Shown here: piece after piece, positions 22,258-22,982 of the stretch
How positions within the stretch are numbered: position 1 is the stretch's first letter
Layout of the letters: each line of letters opens with the position of its first letter
Assembly (NCBI GenBank): GCA_023131215.1
Contig: JAGLZV010000088.1
Location: 1-22,982 of the forward strand
Reading direction: 5' to 3'
Origin: Candidatus Methanophagales archaeon
GTDB lineage: Archaea > Halobacteriota > Syntropharchaeia > Alkanophagales > Methanospirareceae
DNA: 22,982 bases
Program-made: the position numbers and the translations under genes
Notes under the pieces: generated by a model
The model's input: only the letters and a program-made list of their open reading frames with translations
What the model was told of the DNA's origin: nothing
Database searches by the model: none

Positions 22258-22982
22258 ATGCCTGAGGAAAAAATAGAGAGGGTAAAGACGTATGTCGAAA
22301 GATTGGATAAGTATTTAGAAGGGGGGGTCCCGAAGGGAACTGTTTCGTTGATCTGTGGAACGGCTGGTTGCATGAAAAGCTCTCTGGTATACAGTATCTT
22401 GTATAACAATGCGAAGGAGAACAGAAAGGGGTTATACATAACTTTTGAGCAAGACATCAAGAGCTTGTTGCAGCACATGAAGAAGTTAAACATGGGACAA
22501 TCAGAAAATTTACTCCTCGCAGATTATGATATGGTGGAGAGAAGAATAAGAGAAGAGATGAAAGAGAAAATGAAGTTTGAGCAGAATTGGATAAAGCTAC
22601 TTGAAGGTTATGTAGAGGAGACGAAGGAAAAAGAAGGTTATGAGTTGTTGGTCATAGACTCACTTGATGCACTATATGCCCTAACAACGATTGAAAATCC
22701 TCGTAGGGAGCTACATCATTTTTTCAGGGTGTTAAGAGGAACAGGAGTGACGAGCTTTTTGGTTTCGGAAATGCAAAAAGATACAAGCACATATTCCAGA
22801 TACGGTATCGAGGAGTTCCTTTCGGATGCGATAATACACCTGGATTATCAGAAGATGGGTCCTGCCACAGCCTCGATGGAACGTTTTATCAGCATTATAA
22901 AGATGAGAAGCACAAATCATAGCAGGCAATATTTCCCATTACTTCATAGCGGAGATAAATTCAGGATATACACGAAAGAGGA
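22258..22982 (+). CDS. KaiC-like RecA-superfamily ATPase (3' end outside window)
   Basis: The frame is open from ATG 22258 to the right edge (about 241 residues seen, no stop). It begins LDKYLEGGVPKGTVSLICG, a KaiC-type entry, with the P-loop GTAGCMKSS, the Walker B stretch YELLVIDSLDALYAL, VLRGTGVTSFLVSEM and a late SIIKMRSTNHSRQYFP. This is the single-domain archaeal KaiC/GvpD-like family, ATPases of mostly unknown role (some signalling or motility related). The P-loop has Met before the Lys, where Gly is usual. There is no phosphorylation-site evidence. The C-terminus and any second domain are not visible. Confidence 0.88.
   Translation, partial: MPEEKIERVKTYVERLDKYLEGGVPKGTVSLICGTAGCMKSSLVYSILYNNAKENRKGLYITFEQDIKSLLQHMKKLNMGQSENLLLADYDMVERRIREEMKEKMKFEQNWIKLLEGYVEETKEKEGYELLVIDSLDALYALTTIENPRRELHHFFRVLRGTGVTSFLVSEMQKDTSTYSRYGIEEFLSDAIIHLDYQKMGPATASMERFISIIKMRSTNHSRQYFPLLHSGDKFRIYTKE

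Noticed and set aside
1..22982. tRNA or rRNA genes
   Set aside because: No cloverleaf or rRNA-like stretch was noticed on reading the gaps; a tRNAscan run would settle it.

Overview
The window looks like a piece of a methanogen-lineage or ANME-type euryarchaeal chromosome (moderate AT content, about 23 kb). The reasons are an archaeal-type SRP54, a surface protein with a PGF-CTERM sorting tail, a DUF39 (aspartate-semialdehyde sulfurtransferase) gene with CBS domains, MinD-like ATPases carrying ferredoxin inserts, an AbrB-PhoU regulator, TATA-type promoters with very short leaders, and many short AT-rich hairpin repeats between genes. Assignment to Methanophagales/ANME-1 or a relative is inference; no rRNA or mcr gene is present.

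Layout. 1-1607: the 3' end of one CBS-domain gene and two complete small CBS-domain genes in tandem. 1611-4077: a corrinoid adenosyltransferase (cobO type) followed by two MinD-like ATPases with 2[4Fe-4S] ferredoxin inserts. These two are split by a small inverted-repeat element carrying the broken start of a GxxExxY gene. 4174-4979: endonuclease V, convergent with a 40-residue membrane protein not previously called here. 5189-7393: a large PGF-CTERM surface protein (minus). 7509-11120: a translationally overlapping minus-strand operon, MscS channel, DUF39-CBS sulfurtransferase and a radical SAM protein of MSMEG_0568 type. 11197-12078: a multi-span membrane protein on the plus strand, sharing a TATA region with the MscS operon.

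The most striking part is 12048-17672 on the minus strand. In transcription order it encodes an ARC/Mpa-type proteasomal AAA ATPase, a PafA-like (Pup ligase) protein, a Dop-like (depupylase) protein and a short, highly charged protein ending in Ser-Gly-Glu. The order ARC - ligase/deamidase family - small Gly-Glu-terminated protein resembles the actinobacterial mpa-dop-pup locus. I read it as an archaeal pupylation-like conjugation system. The PafA-like paralogue has Cys where the family has its catalytic Asp, while the Dop-like one keeps the Asp. No 20S core genes lie in the window; archaea normally encode them elsewhere.

After this, on the plus strand, come an AbrB-PhoU regulator and SRP54. 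On the minus strand are purM and an MJ0037-like metallophosphoesterase. The 5' part of a KaiC-like ATPase runs off the right edge on the plus strand. Three families of short repeats (an AAGCTTTTCTT hairpin, AACCACAAGATTACACA terminal inverted repeats, and CCCAAATCCC-type inverted repeats) recur in the gaps. They supply promoters, start regions or even codons of neighbouring genes.
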